A stretch of DNA of 64,000 nt, taken from contig NZ_CP107913.1 of NCBI RefSeq assembly GCF_036014115.1, forward strand, positions 4,077,001 to 4,141,000, given 5' to 3'. Every line of letters starts with the position of its first letter. The stretch's first letter is position 1. Made by a program: the position numbers and the translations under genes. Origin of the DNA: Streptomyces sp. NBC_00448. Lineage in GTDB: Bacteria; Actinomycetota; Actinomycetes; Streptomycetales; Streptomycetaceae. Under the pieces are notes generated by a model that ran no database searches, was not told the DNA's origin, and was given only the letters and a program-made list of their open reading frames with translations. Shown piece after piece: positions 18,267 to 26,177 of this stretch.

Positions 18267-18879
18267 AGTCGGCGTCGCCAACCGGCTCGGACACCGGGGG
18301 CTTCGGGGCCAGGCCGTCGAGGAGGACCGACAGCAGCCGGGCCGGGTCGGCGGGGGTGGCCGAGCGCGGGCGCATGGCGTGGAGGAAGGCGGAGACCAGC
18401 GCCATCAGGTCGGCGGCGGTGAGGTCGGCGCGGACGGTGCCGGCGGCCTGGGCGCGCGCGAGCAGCCCGGCGATCTCCTCGCGGAGGACGGCGGCGGTGG
18501 CCATCACCGCGTCCTGGATGTCGACGCCGGAGCCGACCAGCGCGTCGACGAGGTCCTGCTTGGGCGCGGACTCGCGCAGCAGGTGGTCGAGGAAGGCGGC
18601 CAGCGCGGTCCCGGGGTCGCCGCCGAAGTCGCCGTCCGCGCTGCCGAGTTCGCGGGCGCGGTGGATGAGCTGGTGCAGCCGGTCGTGCACGACGGCCTCG
18701 AACAGGGCTTCCTTCGTGGGGAAGTGCCGGTAGAGGGTGCCGGGGCCCACCCCCGCGCGCCGGGCGATCACGTCGAGCGGCACCGCGATGCCCTCGGTCG
18801 CGAACGCCTCCCGGGCGACCTCCAGCAGTCGGTCCCGGTTGCGCTGCGCGTCGGCCCGCAGCGGCCTCGTCTCCGGCAC
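18262..18879 (-). CDS. TetR-family regulator, divergent to the SnoaL-like gene
   Basis: The 205-residue product has the N-terminal helix-turn-helix RDRLLEVAREAFATEGIAVPLDVIARRAGVGPGTLYRHFPTK in standard TetR form, followed by a helical ligand domain (SBP56/TetR_C-like, ligand unknown). It starts at GTG 18879 after AAGGGG. It faces a gene for a two-domain SnoaL-like protein across 119 bases that include the palindrome GGAGAG-CA-CTCTCC, so control of that gene and of itself is likely. Confidence 0.9.
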   Translation of the reverse strand: MPETRPLRADAQRNRDRLLEVAREAFATEGIAVPLDVIARRAGVGPGTLYRHFPTKEALFEAVVHDRLHQLIHRARELGSADGDFGGDPGTALAAFLDHLLRESAPKQDLVDALVGSGVDIQDAVMATAAVLREEIAGLLARAQAAGTVRADLTAADLMALVSAFLHAMRPRSATPADPARLLSVLLDGLAPKPPVSEPVGDADS

Positions 18880-18924
18880 GTCGATCGCCCCTTCCCGTAC
18901 CCCGTCCCGGGTACCACTTCAAAT

Positions 18925-18938
18925 GGAGAGCACTCTCC
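18925..18938. promoter_or_regulatory. Operator-like palindrome between TetR and SnoaL-like genes
   Basis: GGAGAG-CA-CTCTCC is a 6+6 palindrome. Half-sites ACTCTCCG recur at 18933 and 18961, hinting at a broader TetR operator. Confidence 0.55.
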
Positions 18939-18998
18939 GGTACGGTGACAACCGGGGCGCACTCTCCGATTCTACGGTGCCCCGGGAGGACGTCAGCC

Positions 18999-19868
18999 AT
19001 GCCCACGCGCACGCCCCGCGAGACCGTCGAGGGGTTCCTCGCCGCCACCATCGGCGAGGACCCCGGCGCCCTCGCCGACTTCTACGCCCCGCACGTCGTC
19101 ATCGACATGCCCTTCGCCCCGCCCGAGTTGTATCCGGCCCGCACCGAGACCACCCGCGAGGAGCTACGGTCCCGGTTCCGCGCGGGTGCGGCCGTCCGCC
19201 GCTACGAGACCGTGCGGGACGTACGGTTGCACGAGACCGGCGACCCCGAACAGGTCGTCGCCGAGTACACGTTGGACGGCCGCCTGCTCACCGGCGACGC
19301 GCCCTTCACCCTCTCCTTCGCGATGTTCCTGACCATCCGCGACGGCCACATCGTGCACACCCGCGACTACGCCGACCCGCTGGCCGGGGCGAAGGCACTC
19401 GGCCGCCTGCCCGAACTCCTCACGGCCCTCGGGGCGCCGGCACCCGGGCCGGACCCAACCACCGCGAGCCCGGACGGCGTTGTCAGCGGCGAGGACCGGG
19501 TCGCCGTCACCGACCTGCTGGCCCTGCACGGCCACCTCACCGACGCCGGTGAACTCGACCGGCTGGACGAGGTGTTCAGCTCCGACATCGTCTACGACCT
19601 CACCGGACTCACCCCGGCCCGCGGCACCCTGCGCGGGCTCGACGCCCTCGTCGACGCCGCCCACGCCCTCGGCCCGGCGAACCCCGTCGGCCACCACGTC
19701 ACCAACACGGTCGTCCGCGCCGGCGAACACGCGGACCGGGCCTACGCCCGGTCCAAGGGGATCGGCGTCATGGCCGACGGCACCAGCGGGAGCGTCACCT
19801 ACGACGACACCCTCGTACGCGGCCCGCGCGGTTGGCGCGTCACGCACCGCAGGATCACCTCGCGGTGA
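18999..19868 (+). CDS. Two-domain SnoaL-like (NTF2-fold) protein
   Basis: The 289-residue product starts at ATG 18999 after GGGAGGA. It consists of two SnoaL-like units in tandem. The first (residues 1-125, ending IRDGHIVHTRDYADPLAG) resembles SnoaL polyketide-cyclase-like proteins with their C-terminal WRIxD-type strand. The second (residues 160-289, LDEVFSSDIVYDLTGLTP, ending RVTHRRITSR) resembles SnoaL_4. NTF2 folds bind small hydrophobic ligands or act as isomerases and cyclases. No partner biosynthetic gene is near, so the reaction is unknown. Regulation by the divergent TetR is likely. Confidence 0.85.
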   Translation: MPTRTPRETVEGFLAATIGEDPGALADFYAPHVVIDMPFAPPELYPARTETTREELRSRFRAGAAVRRYETVRDVRLHETGDPEQVVAEYTLDGRLLTGDAPFTLSFAMFLTIRDGHIVHTRDYADPLAGAKALGRLPELLTALGAPAPGPDPTTASPDGVVSGEDRVAVTDLLALHGHLTDAGELDRLDEVFSSDIVYDLTGLTPARGTLRGLDALVDAAHALGPANPVGHHVTNTVVRAGEHADRAYARSKGIGVMADGTSGSVTYDDTLVRGPRGWRVTHRRITSR

Positions 19869-19899
19869 CGGACCCCGCGGTGCCGGGTCGACAGCCGGG

Positions 19900-20748
19900 T
19901 CAACCCAGTTCGTCGGCCAGGTGGTTGAGGAGAGCGACGACGCCGGACGGGCCATCGACGGTGAGGTCGGCCTGCGACAGCACCTCCTTGGGGGTCTCCT
20001 CGGCGCCCGCGCTGGCGACGAGGAGCCCGGGCAGGCCCTGGGCACGCAGTTCCGCGACGGCGGCGTACGCGGCGAGGTCGCCGAGGTCGTCGCCGGCGTA
20101 CAGCACGCTGCCCGCGCCGACCTCGCGGAGGTACGCGGCGAGGGCCACGCCCTTGTCCACGCCGGGCGGGCGCAGTTCGAGGACGTAGCGGCCGGGTTCG
20201 ACCACGAGGCCGTGCCGCGCGGCGAGTTCGCCCAGCGGCACGCGCAGCGCCTCGAACGCGGCGTCCGGGTCCTCGGTGCGGCGGGTGTGGACGGCGACCG
20301 CGCGGCCGCCCTTGTCCTCGATCCAGGTGCCGCGCCACGCGCCGATCGACTCCAGGAAGCCGGGCAGTTCGGCACGGACGGCGGTGACGCCGGGGTGCGC
20401 GGCGGGCGCGTGCACCTCGCCGCTGCGGGGGTCCCAGCGCTCGGCGCCGTAGTGGCCGAGGACCACGAGGTGCTCCAGGCCGGGGACCCCGGCGAAGCCG
20501 CCGTATCGTACGGCGACCCCCGCCGGGCGGCCGGTGATGATCGCCGCCGCGGCCAGGTGCGGGGCGAGCCGGGCCAGCGCTCCTGCCGCGCCCGGGTGGG
20601 CACGGGCCTGTTCGGGGTCCGGCACGATGGGGGCGAGCGTGCCGTCGAAGTCCAGCGCGACGACGGCACGTTCGGGGTGGGCCAGCAACGCGGTCAGAGC
20701 GTCCTTGCCCTCGGGGGTGTGCGGGGTGAACGTCTCGGCGTAAGCCAT
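19900..20748 (-). CDS. otsB: Trehalose-6-phosphate phosphatase
   Basis: The 282-residue HAD-superfamily phosphatase removes phosphate from trehalose-6-P. Motif 1 is VVALDFDGTLAPIV with both aspartates, motif 2 is IITGRPAG, and the late acidic motif is YAGDDLGDLAAY. The cap domain (WIEDKGGRAVAVHTRRTED) is typical. It completes the two-step trehalose pathway begun by the synthase at 13447 but lies on the opposite strand about 5 kb away. The start at 20748 gives a normal family N-terminus. Confidence 0.95.
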   Translation of the reverse strand: MAYAETFTPHTPEGKDALTALLAHPERAVVALDFDGTLAPIVPDPEQARAHPGAAGALARLAPHLAAAAIITGRPAGVAVRYGGFAGVPGLEHLVVLGHYGAERWDPRSGEVHAPAAHPGVTAVRAELPGFLESIGAWRGTWIEDKGGRAVAVHTRRTEDPDAAFEALRVPLGELAARHGLVVEPGRYVLELRPPGVDKGVALAAYLREVGAGSVLYAGDDLGDLAAYAAVAELRAQGLPGLLVASAGAEETPKEVLSQADLTVDGPSGVVALLNHLADELG

Positions 20749-20783
20749 GCATGTGAGCCTAGCGGAACCCTCCAGGGTGGTCC

Positions 20784-20885
20784 GTGCTGTCGGTTCAGGG
20801 ACCACCTGCCGGTTGTGGGCTGGCCGCGCCGTTCTCCCGCAGAGCTTCGCCTGGGTGATGCCCCCACGCGCCCCTGAGCATGTGC
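20784..20885. repeat. Partial copy of the dispersed intergenic repeat
   Basis: GTTCAGGGACCACCTGCCGG near 20796 matches the inner terminal repeat of the 6728-6985 element. AGAGCTTCGCCTGGGTGATG near 20836 matches its core. It lies in the 181-base gap between otsB and the DUF3263 gene. Confidence 0.6.
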
Positions 20886-20929
20886 GGCTCCTCCCGCGAG
20901 AAGAGGGTCGCCTACCCAGGAGCCCCCAT

Positions 20930-21241
20930 TCAGCGGTTTTCTGAGCGGCGTTGTCTTGTCAGGCGCCAGCGGTTGACCGTGGTCGGGGCGGCCCGGAGGG
21001 CGCGGGGGTCGTCGAGGAGGGCGTTGAGGTGCTGGAAGAACGCGGTCGGGGAGATGCCGAGCCGTTCCCGGATCGCCCGGTCGCGCGGACCGGGCCCGGT
21101 CCAGTTCCGGCCGGCGAGGTCGAGCACCGCCAGGTCCTGCGCGGAGAGCCCGGGGGAACCGCCGACCGTATCCGTATCCGTGTTCGCAGCCGTATCCGTA
21201 CCGGGGTCCGTCTGTGCGGCTTCGCCGCCCTGCTCGGTCAC
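20930..21241 (-). CDS. DUF3263 domain protein
   Basis: The roughly 103-residue product has a variable Thr/Asp-rich N-terminus, then the DUF3263 core LSAQDLAVLDLAGRNWTGPGPRDRAIRERLGISPTAFFQHLNALLDDP, a small helical domain that looks like a helix-turn-helix. The function is unknown. GTG 21241 is chosen because it follows the end of the sugar-binding protein gene by 14 bases and an AGGGGG stretch lies upstream; the exact start is uncertain. The DUF3263-otsB neighbourhood is frequent in actinobacteria. Confidence 0.78.
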   Translation of the reverse strand: MTEQGGEAAQTDPGTDTAANTDTDTVGGSPGLSAQDLAVLDLAGRNWTGPGPRDRAIRERLGISPTAFFQHLNALLDDPRALRAAPTTVNRWRLTRQRRSENR

Positions 21242-21255
21242 CTCGATCGCACCCC

Positions 21256-22557
21256 CTACTGCGATTGGGACGTCAGCCCCTGCCCGTCCTGGACCTCCGC
21301 GAAGTTCTGCAACTGCGACAGTACGGTCTTCGGGTCGCTGTGCACCGCCGTGCCGATGACCTTCTTCACCCGGTCGTTCACCTTCGTCCAGGAGGTCTTG
21401 TCCACCGGGTAGAAGACCGCCTCGGGCAGCAGGTTCAGGAACTGGACGAGGTCGGCGTCGCGCTTCTCGCCCTGCATGACCTGGGAGGCCGAGGTGGTCA
21501 CCGGCAGCAGGCCGTACTCGTCGAGGAACTTGACCGTGTTCTTGGTCTGGTAGACGTACCGGAGCAGCTTGCGGTCGGCGTCGAGGTTGCCGTTCTGCTT
21601 GAAGGCCATCGCCCAGTCGGCGACGCCGAGGGTGTCCTGGTCCGGGCCGTCCTTGCCCGGCAGCGGCGCGACACCGACGTCGACGCCGCGCGCGCGGGCC
21701 TGCGCCAGCAGTGTCGGGTGGCCGTTGATCATGCCCGCGTTGCCGGACATGAAGTCGTCGAAGACCTCCTGCCGGTTGGTCTTGACGGGGTCCTTCCCGC
21801 CGATCAGCTTCGCGTCGACGAGGTTCTTCTTCAGCCAGGTGAACGCCTCGACGTTCTCGGCGGAGTCGAAGGTGTAGTTGCCGACCGTGTCGGTGATGCC
21901 GCCGTTGGCGCCGAGCATCCACATCAGGGACTCCGCCTGCGACTCCTCCGGGCCGAGCGGCAGCCCGTAGGGGACCTTCACGCCGTCCGCCTTGAGCAGC
22001 TTCGCGTCGGCGGCGAGGTCGTCCCAGGTCCTGGGCGCCTTGTAGATGCCGGCGTGCTTGAACAGGTCCTTGTTGTAGAAGAACATCCGGGAACTGGACG
22101 CCCACGGCAGGCCGTACTGGGTGCGGTCGACCGATCCGGCCTGGGCCAGCGAGGGGATGAAGTCGGCCTGCTGGCTCACCGTGAAGAGCTGGTCGGCGCT
22201 GTAGAGCTGGCCCTTGGCGGCGTAGTCGGCGTACGAGCCCATCTGCGCGATGTCCGGCGGGTTGCCGGCCTTGACCATGGCGGCGACCTTGTCGTCCACG
22301 TCGTTCCAGCTCAGTACCTGCACATCGACCTTGATGTCCGGGTACTGCTTCTCGAAGCCGTGCACGATGTCGTTCCAGTACACCAGCGAGCTGTTGTCGG
22401 TCTTCGCGTCGCCGTAGTCCGCGGCCACCAGGTGCAGCGTCACGTCCTTGCTCTGCGCCGTGGAGCCGCCGCAGGCGCTGACACCCGTCAGGGCCAGCGC
22501 GGAAGTGAGGCCGGCCGCGAGGCCGAGAAGTCGTCGCCGCTGCACTGTTCCTACCAC
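21256..22557 (-). CDS. ABC transporter sugar-binding lipoprotein
   Basis: The 433-residue extracellular solute-binding protein (family 1) has a lipoprotein signal (RRRLLGLAAGLTSALALTGVSAC, Cys 29). The mature part has the SBP_bac_1 pattern: DIKVDVQVLSWNDVDDKVAAM, NPPDIAQMGSYADYAAKGQL, YGLPWASSSRMFFYNKDLF, TWDDLAADAKLLKADG. No permease genes are adjacent, so it must work with a transporter encoded elsewhere. A candidate DasR site lies upstream and nagK-nagA is divergent, so an amino-sugar or chito-oligosaccharide ligand is a reasonable inference. Confidence 0.9.
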   Translation of the reverse strand: MVGTVQRRRLLGLAAGLTSALALTGVSACGGSTAQSKDVTLHLVAADYGDAKTDNSSLVYWNDIVHGFEKQYPDIKVDVQVLSWNDVDDKVAAMVKAGNPPDIAQMGSYADYAAKGQLYSADQLFTVSQQADFIPSLAQAGSVDRTQYGLPWASSSRMFFYNKDLFKHAGIYKAPRTWDDLAADAKLLKADGVKVPYGLPLGPEESQAESLMWMLGANGGITDTVGNYTFDSAENVEAFTWLKKNLVDAKLIGGKDPVKTNRQEVFDDFMSGNAGMINGHPTLLAQARARGVDVGVAPLPGKDGPDQDTLGVADWAMAFKQNGNLDADRKLLRYVYQTKNTVKFLDEYGLLPVTTSASQVMQGEKRDADLVQFLNLLPEAVFYPVDKTSWTKVNDRVKKVIGTAVHSDPKTVLSQLQNFAEVQDGQGLTSQSQ

Positions 22558-22645
22558 CCTTGGGACTTCGGGAAAGATCGGGATGCGGGCGGGGCCGCCC
22601 GCCGGGCCACCGCAGAAAGAGCCGAGTCTTCCCCATATCTTTAGC

Positions 22646-22661
22646 CAAGGTCTACACCATG
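22646..22661. promoter_or_regulatory. Candidate DasR site (dre) of the sugar-binding protein gene
   Basis: The sequence CAAGGTCTACACCATG contains GGTCTACACCA, close to the core TGGTCTAGACCA (10 of 12). It lies about 90 bases before the sugar-binding lipoprotein start on the minus strand. Confidence 0.6.
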
Positions 22662-22797
22662 AGTGAGATCTCTTCGACGGCGGGCCCCATCCTGCGCCCG
22701 CCGCCCGCCTCGTGACGGGCTTTTTCGCCTCCCCGACCGCACCCCTCTGACCTGCTCGGCAATATGCATCTTTCCTGAGAATCGATCTTCCGGGCCG

Positions 22798-22813
22798 AGT
22801 GGACTAGACCTCT
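22798..22813. promoter_or_regulatory. Candidate DasR site (dre) of nagK-nagA
   Basis: AGTGGACTAGACCTCT agrees with the dre consensus AGTGGTCTAGACCACT at 14 of 16 positions and lies about 30 bases before the nagK start. DasR control of nagKA is established in Streptomyces coelicolor. Confidence 0.75.
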
Positions 22814-22840
22814 ATAGGGGTGAGACGCGAGACTGTCCAC

Positions 22841-23773
22841 GTGAGACATGTCATCGCCCTCGATGTGGGCGGCACCGGGATGAAGGCGGCGCTGGTCGCC
22901 GAAGACGGCACGCTGCTGCACCAGGCACGCCGACCGACGGGCCGCGAGCGCGGCGCACAGGCCGTGGTGACCGCGATTCTCGACTTCGCCGCGGACCTGC
23001 GCGAGCACGGCCGCGCCGAGTACGGCCAAGGCGCGGTGGCCGCCGGCGTGGTGGTGCCCGGCATCGTGGACGCCGCGGCCGGCATCGCCGTCTACGCCGC
23101 CAACCTGGGCTGGAAGGACCTGCCGCTGCGCGACCTGCTCTCCGAGCGGCTGGACGGCCTGCCGGTGGCGCTCAACCACGACGTGCGGGCCGGCGGCCTG
23201 GCCGAGGGCCGGATCGGCGCGGGCAACGGCGCCGACCGGTTCCTGTTCCTGCCGCTGGGCACCGGCATCGCCGGCGCCATCGGCATCGAGGGCCGGATCG
23301 AGGCCGGCGCGCACGGCTACGCCGGGGAGATCGGCCACATCGTGGTCCGCCCCGGCGGCCGGGAGTGCGGCTGCGGGCAGCGCGGCTGCCTGGAGGCGTA
23401 CGCCTCGGCCGGCGCGATCTCCCGGACCTGGGCTGCCGCCAGCGGCGATCCGGCCGCCGACGCGGCCGCCTGCGCGCGGGCGGTCGAGGCCGGCGACCTG
23501 GCGGCGATCGAGGTGTGGCGGGAGGCGATCGACGCGCTCGCCGACGGCCTGGTCACCGGACTGACCCTGCTCGACCCCCGGATGCTGGTCATCGGCGGCG
23601 GCCTCGCCGAGGCCGGCGACACCCTCTTCGGCCCGTTGCGGGCGGCCGTCGAGGCGCGCATCACCTTCCAGAAACTCCCGCTCATCGTCCCTGCCGCGCT
23701 GGGAGACACCGCCGGCTGCCTGGGCGCGGGCCTGCTCGCCTGGGATCTGATCTCCGTGGAGGTATCCGCCTGA
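22841..23773 (+). CDS. nagK: ROK-family sugar kinase, probable N-acetylglucosamine kinase
   Basis: The roughly 310-residue kinase has the ATP loop IALDVGGTGMKAAL, the sugar-binding GYAGEIGHIVVRPGG and the ROK zinc motif CGCGQRGCLEAYAS. It is directly upstream of nagA (stop and start overlap as TGATG) and downstream of a dre-like site, the arrangement of nagK-nagA in streptomycetes. It would phosphorylate GlcNAc released inside the cell to GlcNAc-6-P. GTG 22841 (MRHVIALDVGG) is preferred over GTG 22820 because it fits the kinase fold start and gives more distance from the operator. Confidence 0.88.
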   Translation: MRHVIALDVGGTGMKAALVAEDGTLLHQARRPTGRERGAQAVVTAILDFAADLREHGRAEYGQGAVAAGVVVPGIVDAAAGIAVYAANLGWKDLPLRDLLSERLDGLPVALNHDVRAGGLAEGRIGAGNGADRFLFLPLGTGIAGAIGIEGRIEAGAHGYAGEIGHIVVRPGGRECGCGQRGCLEAYASAGAISRTWAAASGDPAADAAACARAVEAGDLAAIEVWREAIDALADGLVTGLTLLDPRMLVIGGGLAEAGDTLFGPLRAAVEARITFQKLPLIVPAALGDTAGCLGAGLLAWDLISVEVSA

Positions 23774-24984
23774 TGGCCCCCGTAACGACAACGCAGCGCA
23801 CCGTCCTGACGGGTGCCCGCGTGGTGCTGCCGTCCGGCGTGGTGAACAGCGGCCGGATCACGGTCGACGGCACCCGGATCGCCGCCGACGAGCAGGCCGA
23901 GCAGGCCACCCACGACCTGGCCGGGCGCGGCTACACGGTGGTGCCCGGGTTCGTGGACATCCACAACCACGGCGGCGGCGGCGCGTCCTTCACCTCCGGC
24001 ACCGCCGAGGACATCCTCACCGGCGTGCGCACCCACCGCGAGCACGGCACCACCACGGTGGTCGCCTCCACCGTCACCGAGAACCTCGACGCGCTCGCCC
24101 GGCAGGCCGCGCTGCTCTCCGAGATCGTCGAGCAGGGCGACCTGGCCGGCATCCACTACGAGGGCCCGTTCATCTCGCCCTGCCGCAAGGGCGCGCACGA
24201 CCCGACGCTGCTGCGCGACCCCGACCCGGCGACCGTGCGCAAGCTGATCGAGGCCGGCCGCGGCGCGGTGCGGATGGTCACGCTCGCCGCCGAACTGCCC
24301 GGCGGCATCGAGTCGGTACGGCTGCTCGCCGACCTCGGGGTGATCGCCGCGATCGGCCACACCGACGCCGACTACGAGCAGACCCGCCAGGCGATCGACG
24401 CGGGCGCGACCGTGGCGACCCACCTGTTCAACGCGATGCCGCCGCTCCACCACCGCGAGCCGGGCCCGATCTCGGCGCTGCTGGAGGACGAGCGGATCAC
24501 GGTGGAGCTGATCAACGACGGCACCCACCTGCACCCGTCCGTGCTCGAACTCGCCTTCGGCAGCGCCGGCGCCGCCCGGGTCGCGTTCATCACCGACGCG
24601 ATGGACGCGGCCGGCTTCGGCGACGGGATGTACGACCTCGGGCCGTTGAAGGTCGAGGTACGGCAGGGCGTGGCGCGGCTGGCGGAGGGCAACTCGATCG
24701 CCGGGTCGACGCTCACCCTGGACACCGCGTTCAAGCGCGCGCTCACCATTGACGGGCTCGCGCTCACCGACGCCGTGCAGGCGATCTCGGTCAACCCGGC
24801 CCGGCTGCTGGGCCTGTCGGACCGGATCGGCTCGCTGGAGCCCGGCAAGGACGCGGACCTGGTGGTGCTGGACGAGGCGTACGACCTGGTGGGCGTCATG
24901 CGCAAGGGCGCGTGGGTGGTCGAGCCGCCCGCTTCCGTCTCCCCTGCGTCCCCCGCCTCGGCCGCTCCCGCCGAGCGGTCGTAG
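23773..24984 (+). CDS. nagA: N-acetylglucosamine-6-phosphate deacetylase
   Basis: The 403-residue amidohydrolase converts GlcNAc-6-P to GlcN-6-P and acetate. The motifs are GFVDIHNHGGGGASF (metal HxH), HYEGPFISPCRKGAHDP (EGPF with catalytic region), AAIGHTDADY, VATHLFNAMPPLHHREPG and FITDAMDAAGFGDG with the catalytic Asp. Translation is coupled to nagK by TGATG. Its substrate also arises from MurNAc-6-P through MurQ (5799). The C-terminus has a Pro/Ala/Ser-rich tail. Confidence 0.97.
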   Translation: MAPVTTTQRTVLTGARVVLPSGVVNSGRITVDGTRIAADEQAEQATHDLAGRGYTVVPGFVDIHNHGGGGASFTSGTAEDILTGVRTHREHGTTTVVASTVTENLDALARQAALLSEIVEQGDLAGIHYEGPFISPCRKGAHDPTLLRDPDPATVRKLIEAGRGAVRMVTLAAELPGGIESVRLLADLGVIAAIGHTDADYEQTRQAIDAGATVATHLFNAMPPLHHREPGPISALLEDERITVELINDGTHLHPSVLELAFGSAGAARVAFITDAMDAAGFGDGMYDLGPLKVEVRQGVARLAEGNSIAGSTLTLDTAFKRALTIDGLALTDAVQAISVNPARLLGLSDRIGSLEPGKDADLVVLDEAYDLVGVMRKGAWVVEPPASVSPASPASAAPAERS

Positions 24985-25184
24985 CGGAACCGGAGGCCCG
25001 CCATGCGCCCCAGCCCTCCCGGCCGTCGCCCGTGCGGCCCCGTCGGCCCTGCCCGGCCGCGGGGCCGCCACGGGCTGCTTCGGGCCGCCCGACCGGCGCC
25101 CGTCGCCCGTCCCGTCTTCAACTTCCCGGTAAAAGCGGCCGTCCCGCTCTGGGCCCGCCGCCGTCCGTTTGCCAAAATCAACAG

Positions 25185-26120
25185 GTGATCATCACCGTCA
25201 CGCTCAACAGCGCCCTGGATGTGACCTACCGGGTCCCGTCCCTGATACCGCATGCCACCCACCGGGTGCTGGAGGCGGTGGAACGGCCCGGCGGCAAGGG
25301 ACTCAACGTCGCCCGCGTGCTCGCCGCGCTCGGCCACCGCGCCACCGTCACCGGCTTCGCCGGCGGCCCGGCCGGCGACGAGCTGCGCCGCGGCCTCGCG
25401 GCGGTGCCGCACGCGGACCGGCTCACCGACGCCCTGGTGCCGGTGGCCGGCAGCACCCGGCGCACGGTCGGCGTGGTGGACGCGGCCACCGGCGACACCA
25501 CCATGTTCAACGAGCCCGGGCCGACCGTCGGCCCCGCCGAGTGGGCGGCCTTCCTCGACGTCTACCGCGAGTTGCTCGCCGGCCCCGACACCGAGGCGGT
25601 CGCGCTGTGCGGGAGCCTGCCGCCGGGCCTGGCGGTCGGCGCGTACGCCGAACTGGTCCGGGAGGCGCGCGCGGCGGGCGTCTACGTGCTGCTCGACACC
25701 AGCGGCGAGCCGCTGCGCCGCGGCCTTGCCGCCCGCCCCGACCTGATCAAGCCCAACGCGGCCGAGCTGGCCGGGCTCACCGGCTTCTCCGAGCCCGCCC
25801 GCGCGGCCCACGACACCAGGCGGCGGGGCGCCCGCGGGGTGGCCGCGTCGCTCGGCGCCGACGGGATGCTCGCGGTCACCGAGGACGGCGCCTGGCGGGC
25901 CCTGCCGCCGGGCCGGCTGGCGGGCAACCCCACCGGCGCCGGCGACTCGGCGGTCGCCGGGCTGCTGTCCGGGCACGTGGAGGGGCTGCCGTGGCCGGAC
26001 CGGCTGGCCCGCGCGGTCGCCCTGTCGGCGGCGACCGTGCTGGCACCGGCCGCCGGGGAGTACGACGAGGCCGGGTACGAGGAGCTGCTGCCGAAGGTGG
26101 AGGTCGTCCCGGCGGGGTAG
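25185..26120 (+). CDS. PfkB-family sugar kinase, 1-phosphofructokinase/tagatose-6-phosphate kinase type
   Basis: The 311-residue ribokinase-fold enzyme begins MIITVTLNSALDVTYRVP. The substrate loop is ERPGGKGLNVARVLAALG, and the anion-hole and catalytic motif is NPTGAGDSAVAGLLSGH. The PfkB subfamily with TxNxAxD at the start phosphorylates hexose phosphates (FruK, LacC). The position 200 bases after nagA suggests the amino-sugar locus, but the substrate is unresolved. GTG 25185 has no clear ribosome site; CAAAAT at 25173-25178 would fit a leaderless transcript (weak inference). Confidence 0.85.
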   Translation: MIITVTLNSALDVTYRVPSLIPHATHRVLEAVERPGGKGLNVARVLAALGHRATVTGFAGGPAGDELRRGLAAVPHADRLTDALVPVAGSTRRTVGVVDAATGDTTMFNEPGPTVGPAEWAAFLDVYRELLAGPDTEAVALCGSLPPGLAVGAYAELVREARAAGVYVLLDTSGEPLRRGLAARPDLIKPNAAELAGLTGFSEPARAAHDTRRRGARGVAASLGADGMLAVTEDGAWRALPPGRLAGNPTGAGDSAVAGLLSGHVEGLPWPDRLARAVALSAATVLAPAAGEYDEAGYEELLPKVEVVPAG

Positions 26121-26177
26121 GCGGGCGGGCGAGGCGGGCGGCCGGGCCGGGAGCGCCGGCCCCGCGGAGCGGTCCGC

